From: Seminavis robusta
Lineage: Eukaryota > Bacillariophyta > Bacillariophyceae > Naviculales > Naviculaceae
NCBI GenBank assembly: GCA_903772945.1
Contig: CAICTM010001500.1
Span: 7,012-28,092, forward strand
Reading direction: 5' to 3'
DNA length: 21,081 nt
The notes below the pieces were generated by a model. The model had not been told where the DNA came from, did no database searches, and saw only the letters and a list, made by a program, of their open reading frames with translations. Position 1 is the stretch's first letter. Every line of letters begins with the position of its first letter. A program made the position numbers and the translations under genes. Shown here piece after piece: positions 1 through 9,069 of this stretch.

Positions 1-365
1 TCACCAAGCAATCATAGGAAAAGAAGAAAAATCTTCGTCAGTCTATACAGATTGTAGGCAGAGCAGTGGCGAAGGTTTTTCTTCTTTCCCCAATCATGGT
101 TGGTGTCCGAGCTGATATCACGGCGAAGGTGCGAAGGTTTGAAAAGCTTCAAAAAGCTGTGTTAAGAATGGTCCTCAGCTACTGTCGGGATAAACAGCGC
201 TGAAGACAGTGGTACCATCGGTAGCAGTGTGATAAAGAAGTGATACCTGGTACCGGAGGCAGTGGTAAACATTGGATGACCCGCAGGGCGACCCGGAAAA
301 TGGACAAATGGTTTTAAAAATGGTTTACGAACAGTCATTGGTTTATTAATACTTCCAACCTTATT
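1..365. other. Left-edge intergenic sequence, no gene seen
   Basis: No ORF with recognisable protein character lies here on either strand. The stretch contains several loose GGTACC/GGTAGCAGTG words like those scattered through other non-coding parts of the window. It ends where the palindromic repeat cluster begins. Confidence 0.5.
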
Positions 366-447
366 TACTCATGATTAAATAGTTAAATCCTTGTTTACTC
401 ATGAGGAAACAGTTACATCTTGTTTACTCATAAGGAAACAAGGATTT
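366..447. repeat. Short palindromic repeat cluster, left half
   Basis: At least three imperfect copies of a palindromic word whose ideal form is TGTTTACTCATGAGTAAACA occur here, variously ending in GAGGAAACA or AAGGAAACA. The same word recurs just beyond the other end of the retrotransposon (4813-5000). The two halves were therefore one cluster before the element inserted. Confidence 0.75.
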
Positions 448-455
448 ATTGTTTT

Positions 456-877
456 TGCACTACGCTAAAAGCTAGTGTAAAGATCTTTCGAGTGTTTTGA
501 GTTTGAGAGAATGAAAGTTATGAGAGGATTAGAAAGCTATGAAAACTAATCAACGAGAGAGATCCACAATCAAAGGATCGTAGATCTGAACTCCCGCGGG
601 AGACTGTAGAGTGTGATAGAGTAGGTTGCGGTAGCAATCCTACTCACTCCACGATCCAAAAACGGAACGCGTGGAAGATCGTCTAGCATTTATCTAGTAG
701 CGTGGAGTACTCCACGCTGGCTAAATATCTAGAGGATGTTTCATCACAACCTAGTATGACAAGAGCGGTCATTGAGAACCCTGTCTCAATGACTATTCAC
801 GAGAGACTCAGTCATGAGTCGAACTAAAACCCTATCTAGGATCGAGTCGCGAATAAGGCTAAGAGCCGTGTATTGCA
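456..877 (-). repeat. 3' LTR of the Ty3/gypsy element
   Basis: This is the LTR downstream of pol, 422 bp, running from TGCACTACGC to GTGTATTGCA on the plus strand. By eye it differs from the other LTR at roughly fifteen positions, mostly single-base length changes in short homopolymers. The other copy also has a 9-bp duplication of the type CCGTGATAG near its end. Confidence 0.9.
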
Positions 878-1007
878 TTCGCCCCTGACAAGGGTAACGG
901 AAGGCACGACATCAGTCGGACAAGGAGAACATATGAATAAAGTGCGGGGCACTCTCGGAGATTGGATGTAGACATGTGCGTCGCACGATGGCAATCCTAC
1001 AAGGGGA

Positions 1008-2905
1008 TCAGGCCTTGTATGGGTTAAATACCTTATGTTCCAAGTCTGGTAGACTGTGCGCTACTGGCGGTAGTATGTCGGAGCCGTACAGTGCCATTGT
1101 TATTGACTCGGTCTGTGTGGTAAGGACCTTGGTGGCTGACCTTACTAACGGTTCTGATACTGAGAATCATCATAGTATCGTTACATGGTGTTGATGAGGG
1201 ACACGTGTCGTGTTCTCCTTATCGGTGTTTTTCTGGATAAGTCGTTGGCGACGTTCCTTAATGTATTTCCGGTTTGCTTTGAACGAACGGATGTGGTGAA
1301 TCTTGTCACGATGACGCGCGTGAACTTGCGACGAAGTCCACGTTCATCCCGGAGAGTCTTCTCGACCTCTGCGCGGGACTCACGTTCTCTGTCATGACAA
1401 CCGGGTCAGGATACTGGGTAACCCACGTCTGTTTCAGAACGATGGTTACTCCGTCTGCTGTCTTGGAGCAGCCCTTGGTAGTTCATTGGTCCAATGAATC
1501 CACGAAGTCCTTCTGTTAGGAAGAGCGATAGTTTGATCGCATCTATTTTCTTTAGTTAAGGGTTGGATTCCTTCTCGAGTAGTCCAATGGTCTAGATACT
1601 CAGTTCTTCCTTTCGAGGAAGGCCTTGGTAGTGTTGATTTTAACCCCGACTTCTTGAAGTCTTTGGAAAAGGTCATCTAACTATTCACGCGATCCGCCAG
1701 ATCGACGTCAGTTAGGATGAGTTGATCATCAATGTATGCACGGACATTTTCTAAGTCATGCATGGTGTTATCTTCCTATGGAAGATGTCGGGACTATTAC
1801 ATAGGCCCATTGGCAACCTCTGGTACTCTGCTTTCCCTCGGGAGTGCAATGGTACAGTGTTGCTTCGAGTGAGTGACAGCTCGATGTGGTAGTGTCCCGT
1901 GTTCAGGTCTAGACTAGTAGCGACTTGATCCATCTAGGTTCAAGAGCATGTCCTGTATTTTGGGATAGGATAAGGCTTCCGCTTGATCCTTTTGTTCGGT
2001 TCCCGGAAATCAGAGTGAATCTACAGATCCCTCTTTCTTGGGAATGATAAAAGTTGGTGCCGCCCACTCGGAACGATTCACCTTCTTGAGTATCCCTGCC
2101 TCGCAGAGACGTTCAACCTCTTTCTAAGAGTGTTGGTATGGACCCGTGGAGTAGGGTGAGCCCTAGTATAATAGGATTTAGCGTCGGGACGAAGTTCTAC
2201 TTCGTAGTCGTCCATTCGCAACTCTCCAAAGTATCCTCGACTGGCGAAGCACTTGGTTGAAAAGCATGAGGCAGTTCTTGCTCTTCCTTATTTAACTGGT
2301 TTTGACTCTGGCACATCTGCCTTAAGTCTGCTTGTTCGTATGTCGTATAAAGAATCTCTTTGAGACTATCTGCATTGTCGCTGACAGTTGCAGGATCGGG
2401 AATGGAGAAGTTCTCCTTTCTATGGTATGCATCTTTCGCAGGGAAAAATACGCTGTCCACTCCATGCATGGTAGTGAACTCAAACTTGATTCTTAGGTCG
2501 AAGAGAGTGTCTTGACCTATGATCATGTCTTGCGCCCCAAGTTTTGGTGACGTGTAGATTCCATTCGATAATTCTATATCGTGGAACTCAGGAATCACGA
2601 GTGTGCCCTTACACTTCGTGCGGGGTTTCAATTCTTCATAGAAGCAGTCCGTAATGCTTGGACGCCCCAATGATTCTTCATGAGTAAACTCTTAGCATGA
2701 GTTGGGTAATTAAAGTCCCGGATGCTCTGTATCCAGTAGCAACAGAGTGTAACGGGTTTTTTGTTCCCTTTCTCTCGTCTGTTAAATCTAACATAGACGA
2801 TAGTTTCGAGGTCTCTTGTCTTGCGACGTTGATGATTTGATGGCCATGGACGAAGTTAACGATGCTGAACAGATCGTCAGAGTCTAGTTGAGTATTGCTA
2901 GGCAA
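1008..2905 (-). pseudogene. pol pseudogene: protease, RT, truncated integrase
   Basis: The polyprotein region would encode aspartic protease, reverse transcriptase, RNase H and integrase. Around 2750-2690 lies a protease active-site remnant (LLLLDT, then out of frame SGTLITQL). The 2670-2197 frame carries the later protease motif MIIGQDTLFDL. RT follows: KPYPIPKIQDML-like residues near 1960, TSLDLNTGHYHIEL and LPMGLCNSP (1933-1751), the catalytic YIDD at 1725-1736, and the connection motif YLDHWTTREGIQPL. After about 1480 the reading jumps into an integrase-like segment (QTWVTQYPDPV) and then to the integrase C-terminal end, with VNNNGTVRLR and a final NPYKA before the stop at 1008. RNase H and the integrase catalytic core are absent. 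Frameshifts are frequent. Confidence 0.88.
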
Positions 2906-3046
2906 TTATCTAATTTGCCGTAGACTTCATAGTTTGCAAACAAATCTTGTTTACATTTAGTGAGATATCTTCATCACTTAGGTATGAGAAATCAGAACAT
3001 GGTTCCGTTGAATCATCATCCTGGCCTAATCCTCAGCAGAGATCTC

Positions 3047-4336
3047 TCAATCCGAATGATTGAAGTCGAATTCGGCAAGCGCCTTGTCAACGAGCCATTT
3101 TCTTGTCCATATGTTGATGGATCCAACAGAGGAGTCGTCCTCGTTGTCGAGTTGTCTGACTTGCGCTTGGAACATGGTTGCATTCGCTTTCTTCTTGCGA
3201 TCAGCCTTGACCGCAGCGTTGGAAACTTTCTTCATGAGGACAGAGAGTTCCTTCTTGGTGTAGGTCTTGGCGTCGTCGGACTTGCGTTTCCAAGTCTTGT
3301 TCTTGTTGTACGCTGGCTTGTTATTGTTGTCAGACGAGGACTGAGACTTGGCCTTGAGCTTCTTCAGAGTCATGCAGTCAGCAGTGTTGTGAGTGCTGGA
3401 CTCGTGGTAGTCACACCTTTTTCTTCGTTCTTGAAGAGTGATTGTTGTTGCGAGTAGATTGTATTCTTGCTGTTGTTTTTCTTCGAAGGAGCTTGCTTGG
3501 TATCACCGCCCTTGTCAAAGTCTTCGGAGGATTCCATGCGTTCGCAGAATCCAATGGTTTCTCCGTAGGAGCTGAGAAAGGACGAAGTCGTGTTCGTCCA
3601 TCTCTTCTCCACGAGCGTGAATTCCATGACAAACAATGTCGATGACTTCGTCATGGTTCAACGTTTGGTTGGGTCCAAAAGGTGGTAGACGAGGAAGTTC
3701 ATCGGTGTTCATCCGACTGAGGTTGTTGACATAAGCCCGAGTAGACATATCAGCAGGCTTACGCATCTTGCGGCGCATGAAGCGTTTCTGCTTTTCAAGA
3801 GCCTTGTAGGGACAGACCGCTTCAATACAGGCATTTATGCAAACGTAATGTCAGCGTCGTCCAAGCAGGCTGAGCTGCTCCGTTCCAGGCAGCCTGGAAA
3901 CGTGCTTGGAAAGTGGCTTCGTCTTCACCGCCACGTATGTCGCGTGGAGGAATGCCGTTGACTGCAATCTGGCGCAAGGCATTCCAACGTATTTCACGTG
4001 GCTGCAACAGCTAGATTCGTAACTGCTCTTTGGCAGAGCTAGAAGTCATCTCCTTGAGAGGTTATGTTTGTCGTTAGGCGTAGCAATGGCGAGCCCGACG
4101 AAGACCTTCTCCATCGTCCAGCCACTTGATGGTTTGACGTGGGGTCTCAGATCCATTGATGATTTGGACTTTGAAGGTGTACTTGGCGTTGTTAGCATCT
4201 GCTGGAACAGTGCGAAGTTTGTAGGTGGTAGAGCGAGAATCGTCGATTTGCATTCATCGTCGAGGTCGATGAGAGAAGGATTGGTTTGTGCGAGCTTAGA
4301 CTCGAAGCTGGTGTACGCGTCTTTGGCAATCTTCAT
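3047..4336 (-). pseudogene. gag pseudogene of the gypsy element
   Basis: Gag would form the retrotransposon capsid and package its RNA. The first start codon is at 4336, about 50 bp inside the 5' LTR. The reading is spread over several frames: 4336-4046, 4007-3822, 3778-3515 and then about 3415-3047, so at least three frameshifts are needed. The middle part holds a basic stretch beginning MRRKMRKPADMSTRAYVNNL. A zinc-knuckle-like motif C-x2-H-x4-H-x4-C (3374-3415) is followed by a lysine-rich tail, as usual for nucleocapsid regions. The second zinc ligand is His where retroviral knuckles have Cys. The identification rests on position, zinc motif and basic composition. Confidence 0.8.
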
Positions 4337-4386
4337 GGTGAGGAATAGGTTGAGGGTAGCTGAAAGCTATTGTGTTGTTAACAAAA

Positions 4387-4812
4387 TGCACTACGCTAAA
4401 GCTAGTGTAAAGATCTTTCGAGTGTTTGAGTTTGAGAGAATGAAAGTTATGAGAGGATTAGAAAGCTATGAAAACTAATCAACGAGAGAGATCCACAATC
4501 AAAGGATCGTAGATCTGAACTCCCGCGGGAGACTGTAGAGTTGATAGAGTAGGTTGCGGTAGCAATCCTACTCACTCCACGATCCAAAACGGAACGCGTG
4601 GAAGTTCGTCTAGCATTTATCTAGTAGCGTGGAAGTACTCCACGCTGGCTAAATATAGAGCGATGTTTCATCATCAACCTAGTATGACTAGAGCGGCATT
4701 GAGAACCTGTCTCAATGACTATTCACGAGAGACTCAGTCATGAGTCGAACTCAAACCCTATCTAGGATCGAGTCGCGAATAAGGCTAAGAGCCGTGATAG
4801 CCGTGTATTGCA
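4387..4812 (-). repeat. 5' LTR of the Ty3/gypsy element
   Basis: This 426-bp direct repeat of 456-877 lies upstream of gag in the element's own orientation, so it would carry its promoter. The 9-bp extra sequence near 4796-4804 looks like a local slippage duplication. The high similarity to the other LTR means that insertion was not very ancient relative to the decay of the coding part. Confidence 0.9.
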
Positions 4813-5000
4813 TTTTCTCATGATTTATTGTTTCCTCATGAGTAAACAAGCTTTAGTAGTTTACTCATGAGTAAACAAAGATCTCATGGGTAAACTGTGT
4901 GATTTTCCTAGTGAGATTTAACGACTCATGCGTAAACAAGAAACTCATGGGGAAACAACTGTTTACGCACGAGTCGTGGGGAAACAAGCTGTTTACGGGG
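4813..5000. repeat. Short palindromic repeat cluster, right half
   Basis: This is the continuation of the cluster at 366-447, interrupted by the retrotransposon. Copies of TTTACTCATGAGTAAACA and close variants (TCATGGGTAAAC, TCATGCGTAAAC, TCATGGGGAAAC) follow each other at irregular spacing. The copy at about 4858-4877 is almost a perfect palindrome. Removing the element and one TTTT copy leaves TTGTTTTCTCATG at the join, itself a variant of the repeat. Confidence 0.75.
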
Positions 5001-5140
5001 CTTGTATCGGTGATAGCTACTTTGTTCCTAACTACGGCTACCCTATTTTGAGTATAAGGACAGGAACACTCCCGGAAAAGTCGTATTTGAGGATTTAAAG
5101 TCACTATAGAAAGCATAAGTCTTTCCTGACAGTGATTTAA

Positions 5141-5504
5141 ATGTCGTAAATGTCGTAAATGTCGTAAATTCCGATATCTATGTCGTAGAATGTCGTAAAT
5201 ATTTAAGCGATGTCGTAGAATGTCATAGGATGTCGGAAGCTTTCTCTCATCGCTAAATCCGACAAATCCGACATTTAGCGAGAGAGATAGCTATAAGCCT
5301 TTTTGGTCATTTCGTTAAATCTCTCAACTCGGAATACTTAAAGTCTCGCCAAATGTCGGATTTAAAATTTATGACATTTGGCGATGTCGTAGAATGTCGT
5401 AGAATGTCGTAGGATTTAATAAATGTCGTAGGATGTCGTAAATGTCGTAAGCTTTTTACGACATTCCTCTCCGACATTTACGACATTTACGACATTTACG
5501 ACAT
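5141..5504. repeat. Fold-back element built on ATGTCGTAA
   Basis: Three perfect tandem copies of ATGTCGTAA (5141-5167) form the left end, and three perfect copies of the reverse complement TTACGACAT (5478-5504) form the right end, giving a perfect 27-bp terminal inverted repeat. Inside are many further ATGTCGTAG/ATGTCGGA variants and nested hairpins: CGCCAAATGTC (5347-5357) pairs with 5373-5383, and AATGTCGTAA (5441-5450) pairs across a 5-nt loop with 5456-5465. I see no clear target duplication. The right part overlaps the tail of the Rep relic's last open frame. Confidence 0.8.
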
Positions 5505-6324
5505 TGGAGAGAATCAGCTCTAATTCCGAAATCCTTACTTTATCGTGAGTGTTCCAGGGATGATGGGGTGAGGTTGATTGTTCAGGGGTAGAATTAGTTT
5601 GGTATTTTTTTATAGGTTTGCTTTTTATCCATTCCCTAAGCCATGTTGGACTTTTGTCTGATTTTGAAGTTCCCTTTCTTGGTCTTTGCGTTCTTCGAGT
5701 GTAGGTATAATCCACAAATGGACGGTTTCTACCAAAAGGGTTAGGACCCATTACTCTATTTGTTGATGCTCCATATCTTCTATTCCTCCTACAAAGCCAA
5801 AACGATTGTCATGGGGAATTCCTCCGGTGTTGTTTCTGCGGTCTAGATCTTCGAGCTTCTGGAGGTTTAGTTTGAGCTATAATTAGTGGTTTGCGTTTGA
5901 TATTGCTTCACTCTTGCGTTTGCGAGATTCCTTTGCTTGAGCTTGATTTATGTGAAGAATTGTCTTGCTTTCGATGCCACATTCTACAAGGGGGATTGTC
6001 CATTTACCTTCTTCACCTGGAGCGGCACGTGACCAGCCTGCCTTTCTACGGAACCAAACAACGAATCTATCTAGAAATACTTTGGATGTATCTTGGACTT
6101 CGTTCATGAATACAACTACAGTGTTTGGATGGTGGATATATATATCCTGCGGGACGTACTTGGACAAACCAAGAGATCGTAAGGAAGGTGGATGTCTTTG
6201 CGAGAGCCGGGACAATCGACTAAAAAGATTTTTGCATTTTCAGAGAGTAGATATCTACATCTCCTGCTGTGTAATTGTTTAGGTAGAAAACCCAATGTTT
6301 GGCTCTTGGTCCGGTGACTGGCAT
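5416..6324 (-). pseudogene. Endogenous CRESS-type Rep relic (rolling-circle initiator)
   Basis: Rep proteins of circular Rep-encoding ssDNA viruses and plasmids nick and rejoin DNA at a stem-loop origin (HUH endonuclease) and unwind it with an SF3 helicase. From the ATG at 6324 the first 34 codons contain HWVFYLNNYT, the hallmark motif I of CRESS Rep, then stop at 6220. In another frame, 6212-6226 encodes a Walker B-like FLVDC. In a third frame the 6215-5883 reading contains SKYVPQ, the motif C signature NTVVVFMNE (6099-6125) and a DRFVVW segment. A basic K/R-rich tail follows, continuing after another frame change into 5751-5416. The HUH motif, catalytic Tyr motif and Walker A are missing, so the gene is internally deleted as well as frameshifted. 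Which CRESS family it derives from cannot be decided by eye; diatom-infecting bacilladnaviruses are an obvious candidate. The 5751-5416 frame is less certain to belong. Confidence 0.82.
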
Positions 6325-6390
6325 TGCCGGTGAACTCTCCAAAAGCGGCTGTACGGACGGGATTAAGTGGCTGGTGACTAGTAGAGCTCT

Positions 6391-6421
6391 AGCTAGTCAT
6401 TAGTAGCTAGAACGACTAGCT
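6391..6421. repeat. Stem-loop upstream of the Rep relic
   Basis: AGCTAGTC (6391-6398) and GACTAGCT (6414-6421) form an 8-bp perfect stem with a 15-nt loop, about 70 bp upstream of the relic's start codon. CRESS replicons often have their origin as a hairpin upstream of rep. The loop does not contain the canonical NANTATTAC nonamer. CTAG-rich palindromes are common in this window, so chance is a real alternative. Confidence 0.4.
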
Positions 6422-6599
6422 GTTAGGTGGAGATTATGATCACGTAATTGGTTTAATTTACGGCTGCTCCAGAGCCCCCCCCCCCCGAAACCAGCTCAAG
6501 ATGCAGTTTCCCAAACCATAAATACTTCACTAAGTCTTGCCTTGATCACCGACTTAAAACCAAAAGGTATCTGGGACTTCTAGCACAGGGAATCCAAGA

Positions 6600-7474
6600 A
6601 CAAACACAAAGACAATGCCAACATGGGTTGTTGTGCTGCATTGAAGGGAAATATCCATGCGGTTGCTGGCGTCATTGTACATAATCTGGCGCTGGAGCTT
6701 TTGGGTGTCATTGTAACCGTACCACTCTAGAGCATACTTCTCAAAATCTTACAGCTGCGGCCACAAAGACTGCTCAAGATATGCCCAACCTTCGCTGCAC
6801 GTGCCCATGTGTTTCTTGTTTCGATGATTAGAAGCAAGGACTGGGAGAAGCTTTTCATCCACGTAGAAAAATCCATCGTTGGGAAGTGGAGCTCAAGTCT
6901 CTGCCATTGGACTGCATTGTTGTCGTAGGAAATGCAGATCCGGAAGTCAGAGCGCCATGTGAGACCATGTCTGTCATAGTCGACTGGAATAGGAACGGAT
7001 GAGGCAGTTGCATTCCGCACCACTGCAAATGCAGGAAGTGGATTTCCTGGTTCGAGGCGAGTGATCCATGACTTCAGGTTTTCAGCAACGTATGCGATTT
7101 GGTGTCGTTTCTTGGTTGGCGTATCCATATCAACCAAGTTCGCCGCAGTTGCTGGCTTGACGGGGGGAAAGTCGCCGGCTTTTCTCAAGCTTCCACTCCT
7201 CATATGACGCCTTTGGAATAGTTTCCAGGTACATCAACGACACCATTGCTGATTCCTTGAATCCGGGAGTCTCGTTTGATTCCTCGGATGCAATGTTTGT
7301 TGTCTGTTGCCTTTGCTTTGACTGCGGAGATCGTGTACTGGTACTGCGGAGATCGTTTTCATCGCTGGCCAAACCCGCGCAAGCCAGCATCGAGGCTACG
7401 GACTGGCCCTCCGGTGCAGATTCATTCGACTTTTCGAAACTCGTTTTGTCCAAACCAAAATCGTACGCGGTCAT
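6600..7474 (-). pseudogene. Unrecognised gene relic, frameshifted
   Basis: A reading from the ATG at 7474 gives a Ser/Thr/Gln-rich, probably disordered start (MTAYDFGLDKTSFEKSNES...). It becomes protein-like around MVSLMYLETIPKASYEEWKL and stops at 7130. The overlapping frame from about 7203 to 6727 continues with a denser sequence (QIAYVAENLKSWITRLEPG, then YDRHGLTWRSDFRICISYD). Near 6727 a third frame reads on with WYGYNDTQKLQRQIMYND. No GT-AG pair explains either frame change. The likeliest readings are a decaying gene or a retroelement gag-like fragment. I do not recognise the family; the dense part has Trp-rich segments reminiscent of, but not diagnostic for, gag proteins. Confidence 0.4.
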
Positions 7475-9069
7475 TCCTAGAAGAAGTGGTCATTTCGCGA
7501 ATCCTGCATTGAAATGACTGACTCATAAAAACAAAATATAGAAGAATTAAAATTGAATTTTACAACCATGGCAACAGTGTTGACCAAATGGCTATTAGCT
7601 TTACCAATACATTGTTCTGGCCTATCCGGTCAGAGCACTAGCTCCCCAACACACTCACAGGCACTCTCCTTGAGCAGGATATGTCATCTCCAAAGTTTCC
7701 TATGGAGCTTCTATGAAAAATCAGGCTTGGATTCGATTCCATTTTGTTGTCATTTTGCAATGGATTTCTCCATGGGAAAGGTGCTCCTGTCTTCACTCTC
7801 AGCACCCAATCTACACTGTAAAGTATGGTAGACGACTGGGTGGGTTTGCATGAAGACTGGAGCACCGATCCCAAAGATTCAAAGGAGAATTGTTGGCCTG
7901 GTGTTCAAAAATTGAGCAGATTTCATCTTTGAAGTCAATAGACAAATCAATTTCTTGCCCCTGATCCCACAGAACCTAGTCCTGAATTTCGACTGTTCTT
8001 TGCTTAAGCCTGGCCCCGGCTGGCTTCCGTAGATAATTTCCCTACTCTAATCCCCCCTTAAAAAATTCAGTACATTGTAGTAGAGAAGCTGCCGTTTGTT
8101 GATTTTGTACAGTACGATGTAGCACAGCAGAGGCTTGTGGCAGAAGCCTTGTTCGCACGCCAGCATCGAGAACGCAGCCAGGCTTGCCCGCTACATACCT
8201 GATGTTTTTGGAAGTTAAATAGACGTTATAAATATACTCAGATTCCGATACGACTGTAACGGTACGCACGGAGGCAGATGTACTGGTACCATTTGCTACC
8301 GTACAGTACCTACAAACCCCAATCCATGCTACATGTATGATATTAGTACTACCAATGGTACAGTACTAGTATGGTACAGTCGTACTGCTTCAAAGCTGTG
8401 CGAAGCTGAGTGACGAGTCAAAAACCACTGACATCAAGGTTCGGAAACATGACTTGATATGATTTTGACAGTTTTGAAATTAGCCTACTACTGGAAACTG
8501 ACCGTAGCAGGTAGCAGACTACCTAGCTAGCTAGCTAGCTAGCTAGAGTGTCAAAAAGAAACTGTATTTTTCACCAAAACTAAACTAAAAACGAGAGGTT
8601 GAAACTACAGTTTTACCTTACACTTGGGAGAAATTAGACAGTTTCCGGACGAATCAGATGTGTAGCAACTCGTATTTCTGTTCATCAGAAAGCAAACAAA
8701 TAAGGGAAGTCTTGGCTATTTATGTAGCTGATCCTGTTCTTGCGGTGACCTTATTAAGCAGGACGCAGGTCAGTGACCACAGCTCGCATCACTACTTTCC
8801 GAAAGCCATTTACAGTAGCCTGTGTACCGGTCATGCAGTGGATCCACCACTCTACCTCAGTCGCACACCGTTACAGCGGTACCGCTACGTGGCCCTACGC
8901 GTCCTCGTTGCTACAGTACTGCGAGTAGTACAACTTGTACCGCTGGCACAAGTGAAGCGACAGGTTCGCCACCTCTTTGCACTCCTCCTTTCAAGCTCAC
9001 AATCTCAAATCTCAAACGAGCCACAAAACAAGAGCCTCAAGAATCATCAGTCAAAAGCACGCTGCCATC
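7475..9069. other. Intergenic region, no supported gene
   Basis: Open frames here (for example 7553-7831 plus, 7638-7874 minus, 8042-8269 minus) have no recognisable motifs and look accidental. The stretch contains GTAC-rich words around 8280-8385 and a CTAG microsatellite. The last few hundred bases presumably include the promoter of the small gene starting at 9070, but I could not pick out a convincing TATA box. Confidence 0.45.
8523..8546. repeat. (CTAG)6 microsatellite
   Basis: Six perfect CTAG units. Shorter CTAG runs recur near 16553-16566, 18550-18564 and 19619-19668, all in non-coding DNA. Confidence 0.95.

Larger units (their letters stand above)
456..4812 (-). mobile_element. Degraded Ty3/gypsy LTR retrotransposon
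   Basis: Two direct LTRs (456-877 and 4387-4812) bracket remnants that read gag, protease, reverse transcriptase and integrase C-terminus on the minus strand. The RT motifs LPMGLCNSP and YIDD, and the integrase after RT, place it in Ty3/gypsy rather than copia. Each LTR starts TG and ends CA; both ends are TGCA. The bases flanking the outer ends are TTTT on both sides, consistent with a 4-bp target duplication. A full-length element of this order would normally be longer; RNase H and most of integrase are missing. Many frameshifts and stops make it unable to move by itself. I did not recognise a primer binding site next to the 5' LTR; a weak purine stretch near 878-890 could be the remains of the polypurine tract. 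Confidence 0.92.

Noticed and set aside
2960..3457. Plus-strand frame of 165 codons
   Set aside because: Antisense to the gag pseudogene; hydrophobic content arises from complementing Lys/Asn-rich codons.
6475..6486. Run of twelve C residues
   Set aside because: Simple homopolymer without associated feature; length may be inexact for sequencing reasons.
8977..9069. Upstream extension of the small repeat protein to 8977
   Set aside because: The extra 31 residues are low-complexity and the ATG at 9070 directly precedes the ordered part; not excluded, but less likely.
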